This document shows, piece after piece, positions 1 to 6,546 of a stretch of 8,779 nt of DNA. Within the stretch, counting starts at the first letter, position 1. Each line of letters opens with the position of its first letter. The notes under the pieces are model-generated. The model was not told where the DNA came from, searched no databases, and saw nothing but the letters and a program-made list of their open reading frames with translations. The DNA is from Cellvibrionales bacterium (lineage in GTDB: Bacteria > Pseudomonadota > Gammaproteobacteria > Pseudomonadales > JAHEGP01), in the NCBI GenBank assembly GCA_024645065.1, contig JAHEGP010000123.1, positions 1 to 8,779 on the forward strand, written 5' to 3'. Both the position numbers and the translations under genes were made by a program.

Positions 1-53
1 GGATTGTGACGGAGCGGAACACTGACACCATTGCGAGCGATGCTCTGGCCTGA
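1..53 (+). CDS. Possible C-terminal tail of an upstream gene (fetA-like ATPase?)
   Basis: The frame beginning at base 3 is open from the window edge to a TGA at 51-53 and reads IVTERNTDTIASDALA. It lies 54 bases before fetB. In FetAB exporters the ATP-binding subunit FetA is normally encoded just upstream of FetB, so this could be the last residues of fetA. That is inference from gene order only: sixteen residues hold no ABC motif, and the frame could be open by chance. Confidence 0.3.
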   Translation, partial: IVTERNTDTIASDALA

Positions 54-107
54 AAGCGGAGGCATTTACGCCTGTGAGTATCCAGCAAGCCTGGGTTCGG
101 TTACACC

Positions 108-854
108 ATGAATGACTCGGTTCTAACTATACCGCTGGATCAACTGGCCATTGCCTTCGTGCCAGTGTTACTGGTGCTGGCCATTCTTTACCGCTGGTCC
201 CTCGGTACCGGCACAGCCGTGTATGCCCTGGGCCGAATGCTGGCCCAGCTCCTGGTGATCGGCTATCTCCTGAATTATCTCTTTGGCACAGAAAGCGCTG
301 CCGTGGTGCTGCTGGTACTGGCCGTGATGGTATTTGCGTCGAGCTGGATTGCGCTGCGAACTGTCAGCAACGATCGTATCAAGCTCTACAAAATTTCGGT
401 GGTATCCATACTCATCGGCGGAGGCGTGCCCCTGCTGATAGTGAGTTTTGCGGTATTGCGACTCGAGCCCTGGTATCTGCCGCGCTACCTGATACCCCTT
501 GCAGGCATGATATTCGCCAATGCCATGAACAGCGTCAGTCTGGCAGCTGACCGCATGCAGGCCGAATTGAAGCACAGTGATTGCTGGACCGGGGCACGCA
601 ATGCAGCTATGCATGCCGCTATGATACCGAATATCAACAGCCTGTTCGCCGTTGGCCTGGTATCACTCCCCGGTATGATGACCGGGCAAATATTATCCGG
701 TATCTCACCATTGATTGCAGTACGCTACCAGATTATGGTGATGTGTATGATTTTCGCGTCAGCGGGCATCTCGGCCGCACTGTTCCTCGTACTCACCAGG
801 AGCCATCGCTGGGCAACGCCAATGGAGCAGCAGCAAACAGGAGGGAGTCAGTAA
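108..854 (+). CDS. fetB: FetB-type ABC transporter permease (UPF0014), iron/metal export
   Basis: This is an inner-membrane permease of the UPF0014/FetB family. In E. coli FetB pairs with the ATPase FetA to export iron and raise resistance to oxidative stress. The 248-residue length is close to that of the family. About seven hydrophobic segments are visible, near residues 13-29, 37-58, 64-83, 95-117, 126-147, 176-195 and 207-230. The family signature is clear: PRYLIPLAGMIFANAMN at 125-141 and GLVSLPGMMTGQILSG at 183-198, followed by RYQIMVM. The start is the first ATG after an in-frame stop at 75-77; no strong ribosome-binding site precedes it. The gene ends two bases before the next start, so the two are probably translationally linked. 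The exact metal is inferred. The matching ATPase lies at best outside the window. Confidence 0.88.
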   Translation: MNDSVLTIPLDQLAIAFVPVLLVLAILYRWSLGTGTAVYALGRMLAQLLVIGYLLNYLFGTESAAVVLLVLAVMVFASSWIALRTVSNDRIKLYKISVVSILIGGGVPLLIVSFAVLRLEPWYLPRYLIPLAGMIFANAMNSVSLAADRMQAELKHSDCWTGARNAAMHAAMIPNINSLFAVGLVSLPGMMTGQILSGISPLIAVRYQIMVMCMIFASAGISAALFLVLTRSHRWATPMEQQQTGGSQ

Positions 855-856
855 CG

Positions 857-1108
857 ATGGGTGTAGAGAAAGGTATTTACCGGCATTTCAAAGGAAATCG
901 CTATGAAGTGCTGGAGCTGGCAAGACACAGTGAGACCGCCGAGCAGTACGTGGTTTACCGTGCACTTTACGGTGATCGCGGTGTTTGGGTGAGGCCACTG
1001 GCGATGTTCGAAGAAACCATTGTCCACAATGGGAAGCGGGTAGCGCGCTTCAGTATCGACCAGCCTCACGAGGATCCTCCTGCCAAGCCCGAGGACGCGG
1101 ACGATTAG
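857..1108 (+). CDS. DUF1653 domain protein
   Basis: This is a small soluble protein of 83 residues that fits the DUF1653 family, whose biochemical role is not established to my knowledge. The family pattern is visible: GIYRHFKGNRYEVL at residues 6-19, YVVYRALYGDRGVWVRPLAMF at 31-51, and an acidic, proline-containing tail. The frame is open much further upstream, but the start is set by ATG 857, which has a good Shine-Dalgarno sequence (CAGGAGGGA, 838-846) about ten bases before it. Starting there leaves only two bases after the fetB stop. It has no signal peptide or membrane segment. The next gene follows after 17 bases, so it is probably co-transcribed with both neighbours. Confidence 0.85.
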   Translation: MGVEKGIYRHFKGNRYEVLELARHSETAEQYVVYRALYGDRGVWVRPLAMFEETIVHNGKRVARFSIDQPHEDPPAKPEDADD

Positions 1109-1125
1109 ACAATTGCGTTGCACCG

Positions 1126-2184
1126 ATGACTGACAGCCCATTGCAGATCCTGGCGGGTGCTGAGGCATTCGCCAAAATCGAGTCCGACGGCTTTCATCCC
1201 GGGCTTTTCAACAGCCTGCTGGGAGCCTCGGGGGGCCCCAAATGGTTCGTCCTGTCAGGCCTGGATCGGGTACTCGCAGGTAGCTTCCTTGCCGATCGCC
1301 AGCGACCAATCGCCTGCATGGGTTCTTCTATCGGCAGCTGGCGCCACGCCTGCTATGCCCAGCATGACCCGGTCGCTGCGCTCGGCCGCCTCGAGCAAAA
1401 CTATATCCAGCAACGTTACAGCCCTAAACCCGATCGCAGCGAGGTCAGCCGAGTGGCCCGCCAAAACGTCGATAGCGTGCTTGGGCCCCGGGGTGCGCAG
1501 GAGATTGTCGATAATCCAGCCTGGCAGACCCATATCCTTGCGGTGCGCAGCCGTCGCCCGGTGAGCACAGACAGCAGTATTCCTCTGGCCCTGGGTCTTG
1601 GCGCCAGTGCACTTGGCAATGTTGTATCACGCCGCTCGCTCGGTAGCTTTTTTAACCGCGCCCTGTTTTACACCGGGGAGAAGCCTTCTTTTGATTTCAG
1701 TGAATTTCAGCCAAGCGCGGTGCAACTGACCCCTGAAAACGTCAGCCACGCCATATTGGCCAGTGGCAGCATCCCCATGGTCATGGAGGGAGTACGCAAC
1801 ATTCCTGGCGCCCCGCCAGGCATCTATCGCGATGGTGGAATTACCGATTATCACTTCGATTTTACTTTCACCTACCCCGAGGGGTTATTGCTCTATCCGC
1901 ATTTCTACAGCCACATAACCCCCGGCTGGTACGATAAACTTCTGCGACGGCGCAGGGTGAGTGGCATAGCACTGAAGCGCACGGTCTTGCTGGCACCCGC
2001 GCCGGAATTCGTTGCCAAGCTTCCCTATGGCAAGATTCCCGACCGCAAGGATTTCACTGTGCTCTCCAATGATGAGCGCATTCGTTACTGGTCCCGGGTG
2101 TGCGACCAGAGCCAACACCTGGGAGACGCCTTCTACAATGCATGGCAAAACAATTCGATCAACCAACTGATGCGCCCCCTTTAG
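1126..2184 (+). CDS. Patatin-like phospholipase family protein
   Basis: This is a predicted serine acyl hydrolase of the patatin family, which releases fatty acids from lipids using a Ser-Asp dyad. In the 352-residue product the nucleophile elbow GSSIG (GxSxG) lies at residues 66-70 with Ser68, and the partner aspartate sits in DGG at 236-238 (Asp236). An oxyanion-loop-like glycine stretch, GASGGPKW, is at 33-40. Both catalytic residues are present, so an active enzyme is expected. No signal peptide is visible, so it probably acts in the cytoplasm or on the inner face of the membrane. ATG 1126 was chosen over an in-frame upstream extension because that extension would overlap the DUF1653 gene. 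There is no strong Shine-Dalgarno sequence, which fits translation coupled to the gene ending 17 bases earlier. The physiological lipid is unknown. Confidence 0.83.
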   Translation: MTDSPLQILAGAEAFAKIESDGFHPGLFNSLLGASGGPKWFVLSGLDRVLAGSFLADRQRPIACMGSSIGSWRHACYAQHDPVAALGRLEQNYIQQRYSPKPDRSEVSRVARQNVDSVLGPRGAQEIVDNPAWQTHILAVRSRRPVSTDSSIPLALGLGASALGNVVSRRSLGSFFNRALFYTGEKPSFDFSEFQPSAVQLTPENVSHAILASGSIPMVMEGVRNIPGAPPGIYRDGGITDYHFDFTFTYPEGLLLYPHFYSHITPGWYDKLLRRRRVSGIALKRTVLLAPAPEFVAKLPYGKIPDRKDFTVLSNDERIRYWSRVCDQSQHLGDAFYNAWQNNSINQLMRPL

Positions 2185-2241
2185 CAGGGCCCCTGGAGGC
2201 TTGCTATCAGTTCCCCCACCCCTATCCCGGCATCGGTCCTG

Positions 2242-3126
2242 TTGTTGCTGACCGTGTTGAGCCTGCCGTTGGCTGCCGAAACATCGCTATGGAAAGTCAG
2301 CCAGGGAGACAACATCCTGTTTTTGGGGGGCACCATCCACGTTCTGCGCGAATCCGATTATCCGCTACCCGACGCCTACCAATGGGCTTACGACCAGGCC
2401 AGCATTATTGGCTTCGAAACCGATTTGCGCACCATTGCGGACACCACTTTCCAAACCCGGTTGCTCGCCGCCGCCCGCTACCCCGCTGGCGAGGATTTGA
2501 GCGACCATGTTTCGATCGAGGCTCTGCAAGCATTGCAAAGCCAGAGTGAAAAAGCCGGGATTAATCCCGCCGTTTTACTGCCCTACAAACCCGCCGTCGC
2601 CATGTTTAGCCTGATGCGCCTCGAGCTCAGCAGGCTGGGAGTCACGGCGGGAGGCGTCGATGAATACTTTATGCTCAAGGCAGATGCACAGGATAAACCG
2701 ATTATCGGGCTGGAGACCGGTGACCAGCAAATACAGTTCCTGACCGAGCTCGGGGTGGGGTTTGAAAGCGAGTTTATCCTCCACAGCCTGACCGAAATCG
2801 AGCAGCTGGAATCTATGCTGCACCAAATGATAGGCATGTGGCGCAGCGGCGACAATGCCAGGCTCGAGGCGACCTTCGTGACACCCCTGCAGCAGGACTA
2901 CCCCGGCATCTACCGCAGTCTGCTGCTGGAACGCAACCGGGATTGGGTACGACAGCTGGAGGCTCTGCTGGAGACCACCGCAGTTGAACTGGTTCTGGTT
3001 GGCGTGGCACATCTACCGGGCAATGACGGGCTGCTGAATCAACTGCAGCGGCGCGGCTACGAGGTCGAGCAGGTCCAGGATACGGCTGATAGAGCCGGCG
3101 ATCCTTTCCATCCGCGGGTCGATTGA
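2242..3126 (+). CDS. TraB/GumN family protein, exported (start uncertain)
   Basis: This protein belongs to the TraB/GumN group, related to the metal-dependent TIKI proteases. Two GxxH motifs typical of the fold are present: GGTIH at residues 29-33 (His33) and GVAH at 254-257 (His257). Conserved acidic sites also occur, FETD at 58-61 and GLET at 156-159. Proteolytic activity is a family-level inference. The coordinates use TTG 2242, which leaves only a short hydrophobic leader (LLTVLSLPLAA) before a likely cleavage site. No ATG or GTG lies in frame between the preceding stop at 2182-2184 and this TTG. A good Shine-Dalgarno sequence, TGGAGG (2194-2199), stands six bases before an in-frame ATC at 2206. 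Starting there would give a fuller leader. The gene is probably in the same transcript as the phospholipase upstream and exbD downstream. Confidence 0.8.
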   Translation: MLLTVLSLPLAAETSLWKVSQGDNILFLGGTIHVLRESDYPLPDAYQWAYDQASIIGFETDLRTIADTTFQTRLLAAARYPAGEDLSDHVSIEALQALQSQSEKAGINPAVLLPYKPAVAMFSLMRLELSRLGVTAGGVDEYFMLKADAQDKPIIGLETGDQQIQFLTELGVGFESEFILHSLTEIEQLESMLHQMIGMWRSGDNARLEATFVTPLQQDYPGIYRSLLLERNRDWVRQLEALLETTAVELVLVGVAHLPGNDGLLNQLQRRGYEVEQVQDTADRAGDPFHPRVD

Positions 3127-3169
3127 CTATTATTCAGCCTTTCTCTCGCCCCCCTAGCAGGAGTGCACC

Positions 3170-3577
3170 TTGAGTCGCTACGTACGTCGTGAAGAAGAAG
3201 CCGAAATTGACCTGACTCCAATGCTGGACGTCGTCTTTATCATGCTGATCTTTTTCATCGTCACGGCGTCGTTCCTGAAAGAGTCCGGTATCGAGATAAC
3301 ACGGCCAGATTCCACTAACGAATCACCGCTGGACGACAGCAAAATCAAGAACATCGTTTTCCAGGTGACAGCCAACGACGAAATCTGGAGCGACGGCCGG
3401 CGCATCGATATTCGAGCCGTACAGGCAATTGTCGATCGCCTGTATGCAGAAAATCCTGACGCAGCCGTGGTTATCAGTGCCCATAAAAACTCGACCGCCA
3501 GGGTGTATACCAGCATCGCCAACGATGCCCGGGCGGCAGGAAACTACAATGTTACGCTGGTTACCACCGACGACTGA
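3170..3577 (+). CDS. exbD: ExbD/TolR family biopolymer transport protein
   Basis: This is an inner-membrane energiser subunit of the ExbD family. With ExbB it converts proton-motive force into work by TonB at outer-membrane receptors. The 135-residue product has a short charged cytoplasmic N-terminus, one membrane helix at about 18-36 and a periplasmic domain. The helix entry LTPMLDVVF contains Asp20, the equivalent of the essential proton-carrying aspartate of ExbD. The FIMLIFFIVTASF segment resembles ExbD2 of TonB2-type systems. The start is TTG 3170, placed by the ribosome-binding sequence AGCAGGAG (3156-3163) six bases upstream. It lies 43 bases after the TraB/GumN gene, so it is probably the last gene of the run. 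Oddly, no exbB or tonB is adjacent, whereas these are usually clustered. A TonB-dependent receptor lies about 800 bases downstream. Confidence 0.9.
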   Translation: MSRYVRREEEAEIDLTPMLDVVFIMLIFFIVTASFLKESGIEITRPDSTNESPLDDSKIKNIVFQVTANDEIWSDGRRIDIRAVQAIVDRLYAENPDAAVVISAHKNSTARVYTSIANDARAAGNYNVTLVTTDD

Positions 3578-3630
3578 ATCCCTGGCGCAGGCGCATTCTA
3601 TCCAGCGTTGCAGCTGGCATGAAGTCACTT

Positions 3631-3674
3631 GGGTTTGCCCGGCCCGCCTGGGGCGTTAAACCCTTGCAAAACGC
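3631..3674 (+). other. Inverted repeats downstream of exbD, possible weak terminator
   Basis: GGGTTT (3631-3636) can pair with AAACCC (3658-3663), with inner GCCC (3637-3640) pairing GGGC (3651-3654). An alternative stem pairs GCGTT (3653-3657) with AACGC (3670-3674), followed only by TTTGAT. Neither has a real run of T, so a classical intrinsic terminator for the exbD transcript is not clear. The 220 bases from 3578 to 3797 hold no supported gene. Confidence 0.25.
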
Positions 3675-3704
3675 TTTGATCCCGCCTCCCGCCAACACCC
3701 GAAA

Positions 3705-3780
3705 GTAGGCACATTTACCTACCCGACTTCGGCCGATCCCAATGTATGGATTGCCGTTGGGCAACTATCCTGTGTACATT
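3705..3780 (+). promoter_or_regulatory. Candidate promoter and small inverted repeats upstream of the 86-residue gene
   Basis: A possible -35 box TTGCCG (3751-3756) and -10 box TACATT (3775-3780) are 18 bases apart, each matching four of six consensus bases. TTGCC-GTTG-GGCAA (3751-3764) forms a small hairpin over the -35 element. GTAGG (3705-3709) and CCTAC (3718-3722) form another inverted repeat just upstream. These may be operator-like sites, but the evidence is weak and the assignment is inference. Confidence 0.25.
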
Positions 3781-3797
3781 GTTTAAAGGAGTCTGAC

Positions 3798-4058
3798 ATG
3801 ATCAAGAGTATTCGCAAAGCCAGTTATGAAGCCCGCGTCATGAATTTCATGCAGCAGCGGCATGCCGACAAGTATCAGCTGATGTCGGGTTTTGCAAAAA
3901 CCAGCGAGTCATTCGTTACCCTGCGTGACAAGATTATCAGCCATTACTACGGTCAACGTCAGACCGGTGTCGTTTTCTGCGTCGAGGCCCTGGTCTTGTT
4001 GGTTGATCGCGTTCTCGAAACCATGGAGCACGATATACAATCTGCACAAGCTGCCTGA
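3798..4058 (+). CDS. Small protein of unknown function
   Basis: I do not recognise this 86-residue protein. It looks like a real gene: ATG 3798 has an excellent ribosome-binding site, AAAGGAG (3785-3791), six bases upstream, and the frame ends precisely at an intrinsic terminator. The N-terminus is basic (MIKSIRKASYEAR). The rest looks mostly helical, with a hydrophobic stretch GVVFCVEALVLLVDRVL at about 57-73 that is short for a membrane span and contains charged residues, so an amphipathic or packing helix is more likely. One cysteine (Cys61) is present, with no metal-binding pattern. It stands alone between the exbD run and the receptor gene, probably with its own promoter. A small soluble regulator or helical-bundle protein would be compatible, but no function can be assigned. 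Confidence 0.68.
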   Translation: MIKSIRKASYEARVMNFMQQRHADKYQLMSGFAKTSESFVTLRDKIISHYYGQRQTGVVFCVEALVLLVDRVLETMEHDIQSAQAA

Positions 4059-4078
4059 TCAGGCAGCTTTTCCTTTTT
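4048..4078 (+). terminator. Intrinsic terminator overlapping the stop of the 86-residue gene
   Basis: Bases 4048-4069 are a perfect 22-base palindrome whose left arm is AAGCTGCCTGA, followed by TTCCTTTTT. The TGA stop (4056-4058) lies in the centre of the stem, so the last three codons are part of the terminator hairpin. The geometry fits an intrinsic terminator ending the small-gene transcript and isolating it from the receptor gene. Confidence 0.85.
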
Positions 4079-4131
4079 CAGACCTGAAATAGCCTCACCC
4101 CCTGCGTATTGCGCACCCCCCTGCAACCTTT

Positions 4132-4173
4132 TCCTGATAATTTCCATTGTTGTCCTGATAATGTCCATTGTTG
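4132..4173 (+). repeat. Two tandem copies of a 21-base sequence upstream of the receptor gene
   Basis: The units 4132-4152 and 4153-4173 match at 20 of 21 positions. Each begins TCCTGATAAT and ends TCCATTGTTG, with T or G between. The unit is two helical turns of DNA, so two protein molecules could bind on the same face. TGATAA resembles half-sites of Fur-type regulators, but no full known box is present. The repeats stand 222-263 bases before the receptor start, so they could be an upstream control site. Confidence 0.75.
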
Positions 4174-4312
4174 CTGGCATTGGCTGCAAGCCTGGCCAGC
4201 ACGTCCCTTCGCTGACCTTGCGACTGTTTTCCAAACTCGATACCTGCTTGAACCTCCATGCCGGTGCTGCAGCCATGAAATGATGCGTGTGGTCGGCAAC
4301 CTCTGCGACCAT

Positions 4313-4365
4313 TTGTCACACCCTTGGAACATGACCCATTGCTTATCATTGCCATTTGATGAGCA
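4313..4365 (+). promoter_or_regulatory. Candidate promoter/operator of the receptor gene
   Basis: An inverted repeat, TGCTTATCA (4340-4348) and TGATGAGCA (4357-4365), has eight of nine paired positions around an eight-base centre. Its left arm covers TATCAT (4344-4349), a five-of-six match to a -10 box. Upstream candidates for the -35 box are TTGGAA (4324-4329), only 14 bases away, or TTGTCA (4313-4318), too far at 25, so the promoter itself is not secure. A repressor bound to the inverted repeat would block it. Metal-dependent repression is inferred from the type of gene controlled, not from a recognised Fur, Zur or Cue box. Confidence 0.4.
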
Positions 4366-4394
4366 TCGAAAATTCATTCGACAGGGAGATATTC

Positions 4395-6458
4395 ATGACT
4401 CAGGGATTACAGGTGAGATCAGTTGCGCTGGCGAGTTTACTGGCCTCGTGCAGCGTAATTGCAGAGCACGTCGACGAAGAGGTATTGGTTGTCGGCAGCA
4501 AGAACAGGCTGGAAATGGAAATAGACAGCCTCAAGACGGCGGTGCCGGACTCAGCCGCCATGCTGCGCAAGTTGCCAGGCGCCAACGTCAACAGCAACGG
4601 CCCTCTGACCGGTATCCAGCAATACCGGGGCATGTTCGGCCCCCGCGTAAACGTCAATGTCGACGGCATACACATTGCCTCGGGTGGTCCCAACCTGATG
4701 GATCCGCCGCTGTCCTATGCCCCGGCCGCCATGCTGGACTCTCTCACCATCTACCGCGGAGTGGCCCCGGTTAGCGTGGCCCAGGAATCGATTGGTGGAG
4801 CGATCGTTGCCAGCACGGCCACCGGAGACTTTGGCAGCGATACTGGCTTTGGCGTCAACGGGGCATTAACGGCCGGCGGCCAGAGCGCTAACGATGGCTG
4901 GCTGGGGAATGGACTGGTCGCAATAGCCAACGACAGTCACAAGGTTTACCTCAACGGACTGGTTGAGGAGGGTCGAGACGCCAGATTCCCCGATGGCAAG
5001 ATTCGCCCCACCGAATACCAACGCAGGCGGATCGACGGCGGCTATGGCTGGCACCATGGCCCACACACCATCGAGTTGTCGGCGGCGCGCAATGAAACCG
5101 ACGATGCGGGCACACCGGCATTGCCCATGGACATTGACTACATCGACTCCAACCTGTATCGAGGCGAATATCGTTACAACACCAAACAATGGTCACTGGA
5201 GGCCAGGGTGTTCGGCAACCAGGTCGATCACCTGATGACCAATAATCACCTGCGCCCACCTCCTCCCAACCCTATGATGTATCGCAATGCCTTTACCACC
5301 AGCGACTCGCTGGGCTACAAGGTGATGGCGGAATTGTATACCGACCGGGCTGTTTGGCGGATTGGGAGCGATGGTCAGCGGGCGGTCCACAACGCCGACA
5401 TATCAAACCCCAACAACGCCAGTTTCTACGTCACCAATTTCAATGACAGCGAGCGCAGTACGGCAGGTTTATTTGCCGAAACAGAGGTTCGCCTGTCCAG
5501 CAGTTGGGAGCTTGAGGCCGGCGCGCGCTACAACCGCATTACAATGGACTCGGACGAGGTTGGCACTTCGATGGCGATGATGAACCCGGCCATCAGAACG
5601 CTGCAGGACAATTTCAACGACGCTGATCGCAGCACCACCGACAACAACGTGGACTGGGTGCTGCGGGCCAACTGGTCACCGGCAAGTGCGTGGATCTATA
5701 CCGCGGCTATCGCTCGCAAGAGTCGCTCCGCCGTCTACCAGGAAAAGTACCTGTGGCTGCCCCTGCAATCCAGTGGCGGACTCGCCGACGGTAACAATTA
5801 TATCGGTGATATCAACCTCGACCCGGAAGTCGCCCATGAGATCGAACTGGGCTTTGATTGGGAAGGCCGCAACGGCATGGTTACGCCGCGCATTTTCTAT
5901 CGCAAGGTTGATGACTATATCCAGGGTGTGCCCAGCACCAACATGGCAGCGAATATGGTCAGCCAGATGATGAGTGGCTCGCTACCGTTGCAATGGGCGA
6001 ATGTCGACGCCACCATCTACGGCTTCGACATGGAATGGGGTGTTGCCATCGGTCCGCAGTGGTCACTCTACGGCATCGTCAACTATATTCGTGGCGAGCG
6101 TGACGACATCGACGATGACCTCTACCGTATGGCCCCGCCCAACACCACCTTGGGCCTGCGCTACGAAGCGCGGCGCTGGACCGCCAATATCGAAACCGTC
6201 GCCTACACTCGCCAGGACAAGGTGTCTGAAACCAATGGCGAAACAGAAACACCGGGCTATGCGGTAGTCAATTTTGGCAGCCAGTTTACCTTGGTGGAGG
6301 ACGTGACCCTGGCTTTTGGCATCGATAACCTGTTAGACCGCCGCTATAACGACCACCTGAATGGTATCAATCGGGCGGTCAACCAGGATCTTGCCATAGG
6401 CGAAAAACTGCCCGGCTGGGGGCGCAACGCCTACGCCAGATTGCGCTGGGAATTCTGA
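4395..6458 (+). CDS. TonB-dependent outer-membrane receptor, OprC/NosA copper-receptor-like
   Basis: This is a 687-residue TonB-dependent receptor. In order it has a leader (1-23), a possible TonB box EEVLVVG (28-34), a plug (about 45-145, with ESIGGAI at 131-137) and a beta barrel to the C-terminal RLRWEF. ATG 4395 is set by CAGGGAG (4382-4388) six bases upstream, although the frame is open further back. Several features recall copper receptors of the OprC group: MDPPLSY at 102-108, HLM (HxM) at 279-281, YLWLPLQSSGGLADGNNYIG at 452-471, and methionine clusters at 294-295, 393-396 and 517-526. OprC is reported to bind copper through CxxxM-HxM; here Met102 and HxM align but the cysteine position is Gly98. 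The leader LASC (16-19) fits a lipobox, so the protein may be acylated. Copper as substrate is inference. It has its own control region and terminator. Confidence 0.85.
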   Translation: MTQGLQVRSVALASLLASCSVIAEHVDEEVLVVGSKNRLEMEIDSLKTAVPDSAAMLRKLPGANVNSNGPLTGIQQYRGMFGPRVNVNVDGIHIASGGPNLMDPPLSYAPAAMLDSLTIYRGVAPVSVAQESIGGAIVASTATGDFGSDTGFGVNGALTAGGQSANDGWLGNGLVAIANDSHKVYLNGLVEEGRDARFPDGKIRPTEYQRRRIDGGYGWHHGPHTIELSAARNETDDAGTPALPMDIDYIDSNLYRGEYRYNTKQWSLEARVFGNQVDHLMTNNHLRPPPPNPMMYRNAFTTSDSLGYKVMAELYTDRAVWRIGSDGQRAVHNADISNPNNASFYVTNFNDSERSTAGLFAETEVRLSSSWELEAGARYNRITMDSDEVGTSMAMMNPAIRTLQDNFNDADRSTTDNNVDWVLRANWSPASAWIYTAAIARKSRSAVYQEKYLWLPLQSSGGLADGNNYIGDINLDPEVAHEIELGFDWEGRNGMVTPRIFYRKVDDYIQGVPSTNMAANMVSQMMSGSLPLQWANVDATIYGFDMEWGVAIGPQWSLYGIVNYIRGERDDIDDDLYRMAPPNTTLGLRYEARRWTANIETVAYTRQDKVSETNGETETPGYAVVNFGSQFTLVEDVTLAFGIDNLLDRRYNDHLNGINRAVNQDLAIGEKLPGWGRNAYARLRWEF

Positions 6459-6494
6459 CCGCCGGCCAAGCTGGACCCTACATGTCTCGCGTTT

Positions 6495-6523
6495 GCCCCG
6501 CCCCTGAGCGGGGCTCTTTTTTT
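6495..6523 (+). terminator. Intrinsic terminator of the receptor gene
   Basis: GCCCCGC (6495-6501) pairs perfectly with GCGGGGC (6508-6514) around the six-base loop CCCTGA, followed by seven T at 6517-6523. It lies 37 bases after the receptor stop. On the minus strand the hairpin is not followed by T, so it does not serve the convergent gcdH. Confidence 0.92.
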
Positions 6524-6546
6524 GCGCAGATTTCCAGCCAGTGCGC

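Noticed and set aside
581..856. Upstream extension of the DUF1653 frame
   Set aside because: It overlaps the end of fetB and the extension does not resemble DUF1653. ATG 857 has a strong ribosome-binding site and begins exactly at the family homology.
985..1125. Upstream extension of the phospholipase frame
   Set aside because: It lies inside the DUF1653 gene and has no patatin-like content. ATG 1126 fits the protein better.
4132..4173. CRISPR repeats
   Set aside because: The two copies are directly adjacent with no spacer, and there are no further copies or cas genes.
4109..4774. Long open frame on the plus strand overlapping the receptor start
   Set aside because: It runs across the promoter region and into the receptor gene in another frame, and its translation is rich in Arg, Gln, Cys and His with no domain. 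The receptor frame has the signal peptide, TonB box and ribosome-binding site.
6495..6523. Bidirectional terminator shared by the receptor and gcdH
   Set aside because: On the minus strand the hairpin is followed by AAACG, not T, so it supports only the plus-strand transcript.
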